A stretch of DNA of 64,000 nucleotides from Halostagnicola kamekurae (GTDB lineage Archaea; Halobacteriota; Halobacteria; Halobacteriales; Natrialbaceae), in contig NZ_FOZS01000001.1 of NCBI RefSeq assembly GCF_900116205.1, forward strand, positions 1,054,001 through 1,118,000, given 5' to 3'. Shown in pieces: positions 57,014 to 64,000 of the stretch. Positions within the stretch are counted from its first letter, which is position 1. Each line of letters begins with the position of its first letter. Both the position numbers and the translations under genes were made by a program. Below the pieces are notes generated by a model. The model saw nothing but the letters and a program-made list of their open reading frames with translations, ran no database searches and had not been told where the DNA came from.

Positions 57014-57778
57014 GTGACTGCCGGAGCCGAGTTTCGAGTCGATTGCCACGTCAAGGTGCTCAACAGAGACGTCGTTGCGAACGCCAGATCGGCGGGTCTC
57101 GACGCCATCGTCTACGCGCCACACTTCACGCGCCTCCCCGAGATCCGTCGGCGGGCGGAAGTCTTCTCGAGCGACGATCTGCTCGTGATCCCCGCCCGAG
57201 AGGTGTTTACGGGGTCGTGGCGCAATCGCAAGCACGTGCTCGCGCTGGGACTTTCCGATCCCGTTCCCGATTTCATCTCCCTCGAGGCGGCGATGGCCGA
57301 ATTCGAGCGCCAGGACGCGACGGTGTTGATTCCCCATCCCGAATTTCTGACGGTTAGCCTCGGCGAAGACGACGTTCGGACCTACGAGGAGACCATCGAC
57401 GCGCTCGAGGTCTACAACCCGAAGCACCTCCCGCGGGACAACCGACGTGCGCGGGATATCGCCGAATCGCGTTCGATACCGCCGTTTACGTCGTCGTACG
57501 CGCACTTCGCGAGTACGGTCGGCGCTGCCTACACCGCGTTCGACCGCGAGTTCGAGACCGAAGCGGAGGTTCTCGAAGCCCTCGAGAACGGGATCGGACG
57601 GCGCGTCGTCCACGCCACCGGCCTCGAGCGGTGGACGACGACGGCGAAAGAACTCCTCCACCTCGGGTACGAAAACACCTGGGAGAAGATCGATCGGCTC
57701 TTTCTCTCCGGCCAAGAGCCGACTCACGCAAATCACATCGCCTACGACGGCCGGTTCGAAGACGACGCCGTCTATTGA
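57014..57778 (+). CDS. PHP-domain metal-dependent phosphoesterase-like protein
   Basis: The 254-residue protein starts with GTG and has the PHP plan: DCHVKVLNRDVVANARSAGL at the start (DxH), a metal-site TVLIPHPEFL near residue 110, and THANHIAYDG at the end. Possible activities are nucleotide or polyphosphate phosphoesterase. It lies 51 nt from the convergent polX gene. Confidence 0.75.
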   Translation: MTAGAEFRVDCHVKVLNRDVVANARSAGLDAIVYAPHFTRLPEIRRRAEVFSSDDLLVIPAREVFTGSWRNRKHVLALGLSDPVPDFISLEAAMAEFERQDATVLIPHPEFLTVSLGEDDVRTYEETIDALEVYNPKHLPRDNRRARDIAESRSIPPFTSSYAHFASTVGAAYTAFDREFETEAEVLEALENGIGRRVVHATGLERWTTTAKELLHLGYENTWEKIDRLFLSGQEPTHANHIAYDGRFEDDAVY

Positions 57779-57829
57779 TCGATTCTCGAACCGTCGAAAG
57801 TGCTTGCTATAGTATTCTCGAAAGGAGCC

Positions 57830-59581
57830 TCAGTGCAGGAACTCTCGAAGCTCCTCTATATCCCACGTGTTGATCACGTCGTCCGGTTCGGCCCAGCCGC
57901 GTCGGGCGGTGTGGACGCCCCAGCGGACGTACTCGAGGGTCGCCGGCTGGTGTGCGTCGGTGTTGATCGCGATGGTCGCGCCCTCCTCTATGGCGGCCTG
58001 GACGGCGCTGCCCCAGAGGTCGAGGCGTCGCAGATTGCTGTTGACCTCGAGTGCGGTGTCGTGTGCGGCGGCCGCGGCACCCAGCGCCGACGCGTCGATG
58101 GCCAGTCCTTCGCGCTCGTTGAGCAGTCGTCCGCTCGGGTGCCCGATCACGTCGATCGCGGGGTTTTCGATTGCCCGCTCGAGTCGCTTCGCGGCGGCCG
58201 CCGAGTCCTGATCGAGCGCGCTGTGCGGGGAAGCGACGATAACGTCGAGCGCATCGATTACCTCGTCGCCGAGGTCGATTTCTCCGTCGGCGTCGATGTT
58301 GGCCTCGATTCCCGCGAGCACCTCGATGTCAGCGGCGGCGTCGACCTCTCGAATCTCCTCGACCTGCTCTACGATCTCCGCGTCCGAGAGGCCCATGCCG
58401 CCGACGACGCCGGGTCCCAGGGCGTGGTCGGCGATGGCGTAGTAGTCGTAGCCGCGGTCGGCGGCGGCCTCGACCATCTCCTCGATCGTGTTGTTGCCGT
58501 CGGACCACTCCGTGTGGGTGTGTAGATCGCCGCGGACGTCGCTTCGCGTGATGAGCTCCGGAAGTTCGCCTGCCGCCGCGGCGTCGATTTCGCCGCGGTC
58601 TTCGCGCAGTTCCGGCGGGATCCAGGGCAAGTCGAGCGCTTCGTACATCTCCGCTTCGGTCTCGCCCGCGACGCGCTCGCCGACGCGTTGGCCGGCATCA
58701 GGGTCGTCGATATCGCTGATATCGAACGCGCCGTACTCGTTTAGCTTCATGTCCCGCTCGATCGCGTAGTTGCGCAGCCGGACGTTGTGGTCCTTGCTCC
58801 CGGTGAAGTACTGCAGCGCCGAGCCGAACTCTGTGGGGACGACCACGCGCAGGTCGACCCGAACGTCGCCGACCCGGACGCTCGCTTTCTCCGGCCCCGA
58901 TTCGATCTCGTCGTCGATCGAGTCCCACTCGAGGAACGCGTCGATAGCATCCCGTCCAGAGTCGGCGGCCGCCAGCGCGTCGACATCGCCGATGGTCTCT
59001 CGCCACCGGCGAATCGAGCCCGCGACTTCGGCTTCCTCGACCGCGTCGATCGACTCGAGGTACTCGAGCACGTCGTCGGCCAGCGGTCGGGCCTCGCCCA
59101 AAAGCTGGCGCTGTCCGATCGTCCGCGCGAACTCGACGTTCTCGAGAATGTTCTGCTCGGTCTTCGGGCCGAACCCTTTGACCTCTTGAATCTCTCCCGC
59201 CTCGGCGGCGGCCTCGAGGTCGTCGAGATCTTGAATCTCGAGTTCGCGATAGAGCGAGCCGACCGTCTTGGGGCCGACGCCTTCGACCCGGGTCAGCGCG
59301 GCCATGTCGACCGGCAGTTCCTCGCGCAGTTCCTCGAGTTCCTCGATCTCGCCGGTCTCGACGTACTCGACGATCTTCGAGGAAATGGCGTCCCCGACGC
59401 CGTCGATGTTCTCGACGGCCGCCTCGTTGCCCGCCTCCAGTTGGTCGGCGATCGGCGACGGATGGGCCAAAATGTTCTCTGCGGCGCGGCGGTACGCCCT
59501 GGGTTTGTACTCGACGTCGTCGGCCTCGAGGAGGTCGGCGAACTCCTCGAACCGGGCGGCGAGTTCGGCGTTGGTCGTCAT
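57830..59581 (-). CDS. polX: DNA polymerase/3'-5' exonuclease PolX
   Basis: The 583-residue family X enzyme has helix-hairpin-helix segments (residues 55-145, for example VENIDGVGDAISSKIVEYV and RVEGVGPKTVGSLYRELEIQ), a nucleotidyltransferase site (GSIRRWRETIGDVD, residues 188-201), and a C-terminal PHP domain with DLHTHTEWSDG (352-362). It fills short gaps in base-excision repair, and the PHP domain supplies 3'-5' exonuclease in relatives. Confidence 0.95.
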   Translation of the reverse strand: MTTNAELAARFEEFADLLEADDVEYKPRAYRRAAENILAHPSPIADQLEAGNEAAVENIDGVGDAISSKIVEYVETGEIEELEELREELPVDMAALTRVEGVGPKTVGSLYRELEIQDLDDLEAAAEAGEIQEVKGFGPKTEQNILENVEFARTIGQRQLLGEARPLADDVLEYLESIDAVEEAEVAGSIRRWRETIGDVDALAAADSGRDAIDAFLEWDSIDDEIESGPEKASVRVGDVRVDLRVVVPTEFGSALQYFTGSKDHNVRLRNYAIERDMKLNEYGAFDISDIDDPDAGQRVGERVAGETEAEMYEALDLPWIPPELREDRGEIDAAAAGELPELITRSDVRGDLHTHTEWSDGNNTIEEMVEAAADRGYDYYAIADHALGPGVVGGMGLSDAEIVEQVEEIREVDAAADIEVLAGIEANIDADGEIDLGDEVIDALDVIVASPHSALDQDSAAAAKRLERAIENPAIDVIGHPSGRLLNEREGLAIDASALGAAAAAHDTALEVNSNLRRLDLWGSAVQAAIEEGATIAINTDAHQPATLEYVRWGVHTARRGWAEPDDVINTWDIEELREFLH

Positions 59582-59632
59582 CGTGCGGTCCTCCGTTCGT
59601 CGCTCGCGATTTCTTGGTTCGGTTCGCTCATA

Positions 59633-60073
59633 CTACCGGCCTCCCCGCGACGCCGCGGTGTCTTCGCGGCCGAGTGCCTTCTGCAGGAACGACATCCAGC
59701 GTTTCGTATCCGCGGCCTGCTTTGCCTGTTGTTCTCGCTCGAGGTCGGTCGGTCCCAAGTTCTCGAGGGCGTTGAGCGCCCTGTCGATGCCGACGATGCT
59801 TCGAGCGAGTTCCTCGCCGGTTTCGCGGCTGATGTCGTCCTCCTCGATCCGTTCGACGCGCTCGAGTCGCTCGCGTCGCAGGTTCTTCTTGGCTCGCTCG
59901 ACCCGATCGCGCTCGCCCGCGGGGATCGTCTCGCGGCGCTTGATCTCGAAGACGAACGTCTGGAGATCGATGTCCTCGCCCTGGACGGTGATCGTCTCCG
60001 GGATATCAGCGCCGACGGTCGCTCCCTCGCGGCCGACGCGCTCGAGGAGCTGCTTTCGCTCGTACTCTTGCAC
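59633..60073 (-). CDS. Haloarchaeal DUF5788-like protein
   Basis: The 146-residue protein (GTG start at 60073; a form 9 residues longer from 60100 is possible) matches a conserved haloarchaeal family: YERKQLLERVGREGATVGAD, FVFEIKRRETIPAGERDRVE and a helical part ending RWMSFLQKALG. It is 51 nt upstream of polX on the same strand, suggesting an operon. Function unknown. Confidence 0.7.
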   Translation of the reverse strand: MQEYERKQLLERVGREGATVGADIPETITVQGEDIDLQTFVFEIKRRETIPAGERDRVERAKKNLRRERLERVERIEEDDISRETGEELARSIVGIDRALNALENLGPTDLEREQQAKQAADTKRWMSFLQKALGREDTAASRGGR

Positions 60074-60199
60074 ACCCGTGCGTTGGGTCCTGAACGGCAA
60101 AAATGTACGTCACTGTCGCGGTGGGACGACCTCGAATTGACGACGGCGATCGAGCCCGAACCCCAAATCCCTTAGCCGTTCCCCCCATACCCCCGGTCA

Positions 60200-61153
60200 A
60201 TGGCCAAGTGCGACGTGTGTGGGCAACAAGAGAACATGCCGTACGAGTGTCGCCACTGCGGTGGGACACACTGCGGCGAGCACCGTCTGCCGGAAAACCA
60301 CGACTGCTCGGGCCTACACGACTGGAACGACCCCAAGGGAGTCTTCAACAGCGGCTTCGACGACAGCGTGAACTCGAGCGCGGAGGCCTCGACCACGGAG
60401 AAGATCACGTCGAAGCTGCCGTTTAACACGGGCTCGAGCGGCGTGCTCGGGTACTTCCGCGGAAACCCGACCTATACGGTTTTGTTACTGATGTGGCTCA
60501 CGTTCGTCGCCCAGATCGCGACAGAATTCGTGCTGGTAGCCACGTCCACTTCCCCGATCATCTACGATTCGATATTCGTACTCACGCCCCAGAACCCCGA
60601 ATACGTCTGGACGTGGTTCACGTCTATCTTCGCCCACGGCGGTATCATGCATCTCGTGTTCAACAGCATCGTGATTTTCTTCTTCGGGCCGTTGCTGAGT
60701 CGGTACATCAACGACCGGAGTTTCTGGTTGCTGTTCATCGGTAGCGGGGTAGCAGCTGGGCTTGCCCAGGTTCTCATCCAACTTCTTCAGGGTGGATCGG
60801 GTTCGAGTGGTGTCCTCGGGGCATCCGGGGCAGCGCTGGCAATCCTCGGCGTGATGACAATATTAAATCCGGATCTCAAGGTGTACTTCATGTTCTTCAT
60901 TCCGATGCCGTTGTGGGTCCTTACCGGCGGTTTCGCCGTGATAAGTCTCCTGCTAGTCGGTGGGGGAATGGCTGGTGCCGGTGGCATCGCCCACGCGGCA
61001 CACCTCATCGGGCTGGTGATCGGCTTCGCCTACGGCGAGTACCTCAAGCGAACGAAAAACATCCGCACGCCGAACCAGTTACAGCTCGGTGGCGGCGGTC
61101 CCGGTGGTCCAGGTGGTCCCGGCGGGCCGGGCCGCGGACGCGGACCGTTCTAA
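60200..61153 (+). CDS. Rhomboid-family intramembrane protease with AN1-type zinc finger
   Basis: The 317-residue protein joins an N-terminal AN1-like zinc finger (residues 1-45, with CDVCGQQENMPYECRHCGGT then HCGEHRLPENHDC) to a six-helix rhomboid domain. The catalytic Ser is at 209 (GASGA) and His at 268 (AHAAHLIG). The tail is Gly/Pro-rich. It should cleave membrane proteins inside the bilayer. The zinc finger may bind substrate or regulate. It is divergent from the DUF5788-like gene. Confidence 0.9.
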   Translation: MAKCDVCGQQENMPYECRHCGGTHCGEHRLPENHDCSGLHDWNDPKGVFNSGFDDSVNSSAEASTTEKITSKLPFNTGSSGVLGYFRGNPTYTVLLLMWLTFVAQIATEFVLVATSTSPIIYDSIFVLTPQNPEYVWTWFTSIFAHGGIMHLVFNSIVIFFFGPLLSRYINDRSFWLLFIGSGVAAGLAQVLIQLLQGGSGSSGVLGASGAALAILGVMTILNPDLKVYFMFFIPMPLWVLTGGFAVISLLLVGGGMAGAGGIAHAAHLIGLVIGFAYGEYLKRTKNIRTPNQLQLGGGGPGGPGGPGGPGRGRGPF

Positions 61154-61219
61154 CCCAATCTTCGGTCGATCCGGCCCGAACCCTGCCACTCATTTTCGGT
61201 CGGCGACTACCAGTTGTCA

Positions 61220-62053
61220 ATGACAGAACTCTCGAGGCCGGATCTCCTCCCAGACGCCTCGCTGTCGACCGAGGAAATGGAGTCGCTCCAGCGGGAGATC
61301 GCCCAGAGTGCGGTGTTCGAGGACGAATTCGATATCGGCTCGACACCCGCAAATCAGGCCGACGCTGGAAACGAACCCGTATTCGACCCGGCGGTTCTCT
61401 CGAATCCTCTCGCCGCAACTGCGAGCGACGCCGACCCGCCGATCGTCGCCGGCGTCGACCAGGCGTTCCTCCTCGAGGACGAACCCGAGCGGGCCCTGAG
61501 CGCCGTCGTCGCGATGCGTGGCGGCGAGGTAATCGAGCGGGTTTACGCCATCACGCCCCTCGAGATTCCGTACATCCCCGGCCTACTGGCGTTCCGCGAG
61601 GGCGCGCCGATTCTGGACGCGCTCGAGGAGCTCACGGTCGACCCGGATCTGTTCCTGTTCGACGGCAGCGGCCGCATCCACTTCCGGCAGGCGGGCATCG
61701 CGACCCACATCGGAGTCCTCGTCGACGCGCCCGCAATTGGCGTCGCCAAGAGCCTCCTCTGTGGCGACCCCGCGGGCGACCTCGAGGACCTGCCGGCCGG
61801 AACGCGAGTTCCGATCGAGGCGAACTCGCGAGTCGACGCCCCCGACGGCATCCTGCTCGGGTACGCGGTCCAGACCAAGCAGTACGAGTCCTCGAGTCGG
61901 TACGTGAATCCGCTGTACGTCAGTCCCGGCCACCGCGTCGGCCCCGAGATGGCCGCCGACGTCGTGCTGGAACTGAGTTCGGGCTACAAGCTGCCGGAGC
62001 CGGTTCGACTGGCGGATAGCTACGCTGACGAGGCGAAAACTCTCGATTCGTGA
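61220..62053 (+). CDS. nfi: Endonuclease V
   Basis: The 277-residue enzyme cleaves DNA near deaminated adenine (inosine). Motifs are AGVDQAFL, EIPYIPGLLAFREG (with the metal-binding Glu) and LFDGSGRIHFRQAGIATHIG (Asp conserved; the usual following His is Ser). A 60-residue N-terminal part is longer than in bacteria. ATG 61220 is preferred over TTG 61214. Confidence 0.9.
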   Translation: MTELSRPDLLPDASLSTEEMESLQREIAQSAVFEDEFDIGSTPANQADAGNEPVFDPAVLSNPLAATASDADPPIVAGVDQAFLLEDEPERALSAVVAMRGGEVIERVYAITPLEIPYIPGLLAFREGAPILDALEELTVDPDLFLFDGSGRIHFRQAGIATHIGVLVDAPAIGVAKSLLCGDPAGDLEDLPAGTRVPIEANSRVDAPDGILLGYAVQTKQYESSSRYVNPLYVSPGHRVGPEMAADVVLELSSGYKLPEPVRLADSYADEAKTLDS

Positions 62054-62116
62054 TTCACAGATCGGTGATTCCAACGAATTTCTTCGTTAATCATCGGCGG
62101 TATAGGCACCGCTACG

Positions 62117-62317
62117 ATGCTCGATCCGGTGGACTTCGAGAACCGACTGACTACTGTCTCGAATGCACGCGAGACGGTACTGTCCGATGCGAAGTTTAGA
62201 AAACGGGCCGCCGGTCAAGGCTCGAGAAAATCACTCCGATCGCGCCACTCGGAGTCCACAACTTCATCAAGCTTTGTAACGATTCGGTGGTCGTGTTTAG
62301 TTAAGGCTGAAGAATGA
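62117..62317 (+). pseudogene. Possible truncated gene before the IS
   Basis: A 66-codon frame (LDPVDFENRLTTVSNARETV and so on) begins with ATG, but its end runs into the IS left terminal repeat, and its second half looks unlike protein. It may be the 5' end of a gene cut by the element, or non-coding. Confidence 0.3.
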
Positions 62318-62991
62318 GGCGAGGTGATTTTCAGCTGGTCTATGGCGAAAATCGCTCGCCTCAGTGGTTGTAGCGACTGGATCGAATTAGACTTTGTGGA
62401 GCGAGAGCGGACACCGCGTCGGCTGATGAAGCTCGGTATTCGACTCCATCTTGGCGGATTATCGTTTTCGAATACCATCTCAGAGCTTGAGAAGTTCGGT
62501 GTCAACCGGTCGCGGAAAGCTGTTCACGACTGGGTGCAGAAGGCAAATCTACAGCCCGCTAGCAACGCAAGTCCGGATCACGTCGCGCTCGACGAGACGG
62601 TGATCCGAATCAATGGCCAGCAGTTCTGGCTGCACGCCGCTGTCGATCCCAAGACGAACGAATTTCTGCATGTACGGCTGTTTACGACGACTACGACGGC
62701 ATTGACGCAACGGTTTCTGCGAGAGCTTCGTGAGAAACACGACGTCAAAGACGCCGTGTTTCTCGTCGATCATGCACACCATCTAGCGGCTGCATTGCAA
62801 CGAGCCGGGCTCCGATTTCGACCCGAACGACATGGAAATCGGAACACTGTCGAACGTGTCTTTAGAGAAATAAAACGCCGGACTTCCTCATTTAGCAATA
62901 TATTTGGTCACGTCGATCCAGCGACCGCCGAAACGTGGCTACAAGCCTTTGCCGTCTGGTGGAATTCGCGTAACTAAACACGATGCACCGA
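62284..62991 (+). mobile_element. IS6-family insertion sequence (about 708 bp)
   Basis: The element has terminal inverted repeats: left TCGGTGGTCGTGTTTAGTTA at 62284-62303, and right, in reverse complement, TCGGTGCATCGTGTTTAGTT at 62972-62991, the same but for a small difference near the middle. It encodes one transposase. No target duplication can be seen between the two flanks, which suggests rearrangement after insertion. The right flank cuts the TRAM-domain gene. Confidence 0.85.
62342..62977 (+). CDS. IS6-family DDE transposase
   Basis: The 211-residue protein has an N-terminal helix-turn-helix (VNRSRKAVHDWVQKANLQ) and the DDE residues in VALDETVIRINGQQFW, FLVDHAHHLAAALQ and NTVERVFREIKRRT. 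Length is typical for short haloarchaeal IS6 relatives. ATG 62342 is chosen; an earlier ATG at 62324 is possible. Confidence 0.92.
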   Translation: MAKIARLSGCSDWIELDFVERERTPRRLMKLGIRLHLGGLSFSNTISELEKFGVNRSRKAVHDWVQKANLQPASNASPDHVALDETVIRINGQQFWLHAAVDPKTNEFLHVRLFTTTTTALTQRFLRELREKHDVKDAVFLVDHAHHLAAALQRAGLRFRPERHGNRNTVERVFREIKRRTSSFSNIFGHVDPATAETWLQAFAVWWNSRN

Positions 62992-63250
62992 CCGGGCCTC
63001 GCCTTCTTCTACTGGTGGGGCCCCCATTCTGGTTCCGACTCTGGTGACGATCACCGTTTGATGCAGATTGACCGCTGGTCTTTTCTTGAACTTCGTTTGC
63101 TGAGGCAAGCAGCGCCACTCGGTAGATATCTCCTGGCGTAAGCGAGCTTCCGTCGACGAGCTCTTCTGGAATGGAAATCGTGTACTGGTCCCCCTGCTTT
63201 TCGAGTGTTGTTTCGTAGAGTAGGCGTAGCGAATCCGGAATCTCTGCCAT
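62992..63250 (-). pseudogene. TRAM-domain gene, frameshifted and cut by the IS
   Basis: The first 75-80 residues (AEIPDSLRLLYETTLEKQGD, then TPGDIYRVALLASA) are the usual N-terminus of small haloarchaeal TRAM-domain proteins. In the +1 frame the reading then gives APPVEEGEARSV, the conserved linker before the TRAM domain. The IS edge falls right there, so the RNA-binding domain itself is missing and at least one frameshift is present. Confidence 0.75.
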
Positions 63251-63450
63251 TACCCGCTGTACGGGAGGCTGACTAAAGGGAACTTGGTTGTTCAGGCGGT
63301 CTACAATCTCCCCGAGCAGCCTAATCCGTAGTTGAGGCTGGCTGTCCCAATACACACGGTTCCGATCGGTTCTGTCGGTATTCGATATATTAGAGACTGA
63401 TTGAGGTGAAACCGCTGTTAGATAGAGATGCGCGTTTCTAGAAGCTGCTC

Positions 63451-63795
63451 ATGCGATATCGTCGAGGTGCGTGACGAGCGCATCAAGTGCGGACAGAAAC
63501 ATCGAATGGCTCGTATTTAGCGTCCGAACGTCTTCACAGGGAAGGCTGTCCCGCATCGTTTCCTGCGTCTCAGGGTGAGATTGCTTGGTCTTGTTGACAC
63601 CCGATGTAGACTCGTGGAACATGACCGAATTTCTCCTCGTTTGTGTCGACTGGAGTTACCAACGATGCAAGCGGTTCCGGTCTGAGTAATGAGCGAGCAA
63701 GCGTTACGTCCTCTGCCGAGCAGTCCGTGTAGAATGCTTCTTCAATCGCGTTCTCGGCGACGGTCGCGTATCCTTCTTCTTCATTAGGGACCAGG
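63451..63795 (-). pseudogene. Alpha/beta-hydrolase C-terminal remnant with frameshift
   Basis: From about 63795 down, one frame reads YTDCSAEDVTLARSLLRPEP and VPRVYIGCQQDQAISP. After a frameshift near 63571-63578 another gives ETQETMRDSLPCEDVRTLNT and SHSMFLSALDALVTHLDDIA. Together they form the end of an esterase-like alpha/beta hydrolase, with the His of the catalytic triad in TSHSMF. The N-terminal half with the nucleophile is missing. Confidence 0.75.
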
Positions 63796-64000
63796 ATTGG
63801 CCGTGACGACGTCGAGCGACTCAACCGCTACAAGTACGTCCAGTCGCGTGACTGGCGTGTCGTCTTCACGCTCGGTATTGTCGCCGGCGCAGCACTCCTG
63901 GGATCTGTCCGGGCGCCGCCTACACGAGTGTCGGCATCGGCAACCTTCCGATCCTCTGGACGATTGGTAGCATGCTCCTCGGCGCGTGCGGGGACACTGC
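63796..64000 (+). pseudogene. YeeE/YedE-type transporter remnant, frameshifted
   Basis: One frame reads GRDDVERLNRYKYVQSRDWR and VVFTLGIVAGAALLG. A second frame after about 63901 reads CPGAAYTSVGIGNLPILWTI, then GSMLLGACGDT. These are two conserved parts of a YeeE/YedE (sulfur compound transport) membrane protein, with the part between them deleted. It continues beyond the window. Confidence 0.7.

Noticed and set aside
62215..62505. Minus-strand frame crossing the IS left end
   Set aside because: It runs through the terminal repeat and into the transposase region, and has no sign of being a gene of its own.

Overview
The window is chromosomal DNA of a haloarchaeon. It has high GC, acidic proteins, Tat-type signals, archaeal ribosomal proteins (eS4, eL19, eL32), SecE/Spt5, BirA, GyrA/GyrB, HMG-CoA synthase of the mevalonate route, and intron-containing tRNA-Trp and elongator tRNA-Met with the lengths and layout known from halophilic Archaea. 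The gene set fits the Natrialbales/Halobacteriales in general. Genus cannot be fixed from the sequence alone.

Layout. 0-6.3 kb: gcvT-gcvH of the glycine cleavage system, a large Tat-exported repeat protein, a CinA/MoaB-like protein and an HTTM membrane protein. 6.3-6.6 kb: tRNA-Gly(GCC) with a duplicated 3' end beside it, which looks like an integration scar. 6.87-21.4 kb: one uninterrupted archaeal ribosomal-protein operon (S10/spc type) of 25 genes, from a SPOUT RNA methyltransferase through uL3...uL15 to secY, with RNase P component 1 between uL29 and uS17. Genes overlap by 1-10 nt or are a few nt apart. The 58-residue uS14 gene is part of it.

21.5-43.8 kb: housekeeping genes. These are gcvPB/gcvPA (the split P-protein that works with gcvT/gcvH at the left edge), HMG-CoA synthase, a DedA/VTT membrane protein, tRNA-Met with a 79-nt intron, an asparagine-synthase-like protein without the usual N-terminal Cys, birA, gyrB-gyrA, two regulators (one DtxR/SirR-like with a palindromic operator at its own promoter), arginase, an NDH-2-type flavoprotein, a hexapeptide acyltransferase, an Nmad3-like protein next to an EVE/PUA-like protein, and a pair of half-size DMT transporters.

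43.8-47.0 kb: a lower-GC accessory patch bounded by tRNA-Trp. It holds tiny genes (a 40-aa CPxCG zinc protein, a 59-aa AbrB-like protein, small membrane proteins), decayed gene fragments and a tight cluster of palindromes. 47.08-47.25 kb: tRNA-Trp with a 102-nt intron that carries box C/D guide elements.

47.3-62.0 kb: housekeeping and conserved haloarchaeal genes. These include guaB, a cupin, an aldehyde dehydrogenase, a Tat lipoprotein, a YcaO cyclodehydratase fused to an N-terminal Cys-rich docking-like domain, secE-spt5, PolX, a PHP protein, an AN1-rhomboid fusion and endonuclease V. 62.1-64.0 kb: a degraded region. An IS6-type element abuts a truncated, frameshifted TRAM-domain gene, followed by remnants of an alpha/beta hydrolase and a YeeE/YedE transporter.

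No CRISPR array, rRNA or intact provirus was found. The most novel-looking items are the YcaO fusion, the Nmad3-like/EVE-like pair, the palindrome cluster near 45.9 kb, the possible structured RNA upstream of birA, and the IS-associated gene graveyard at the right end.
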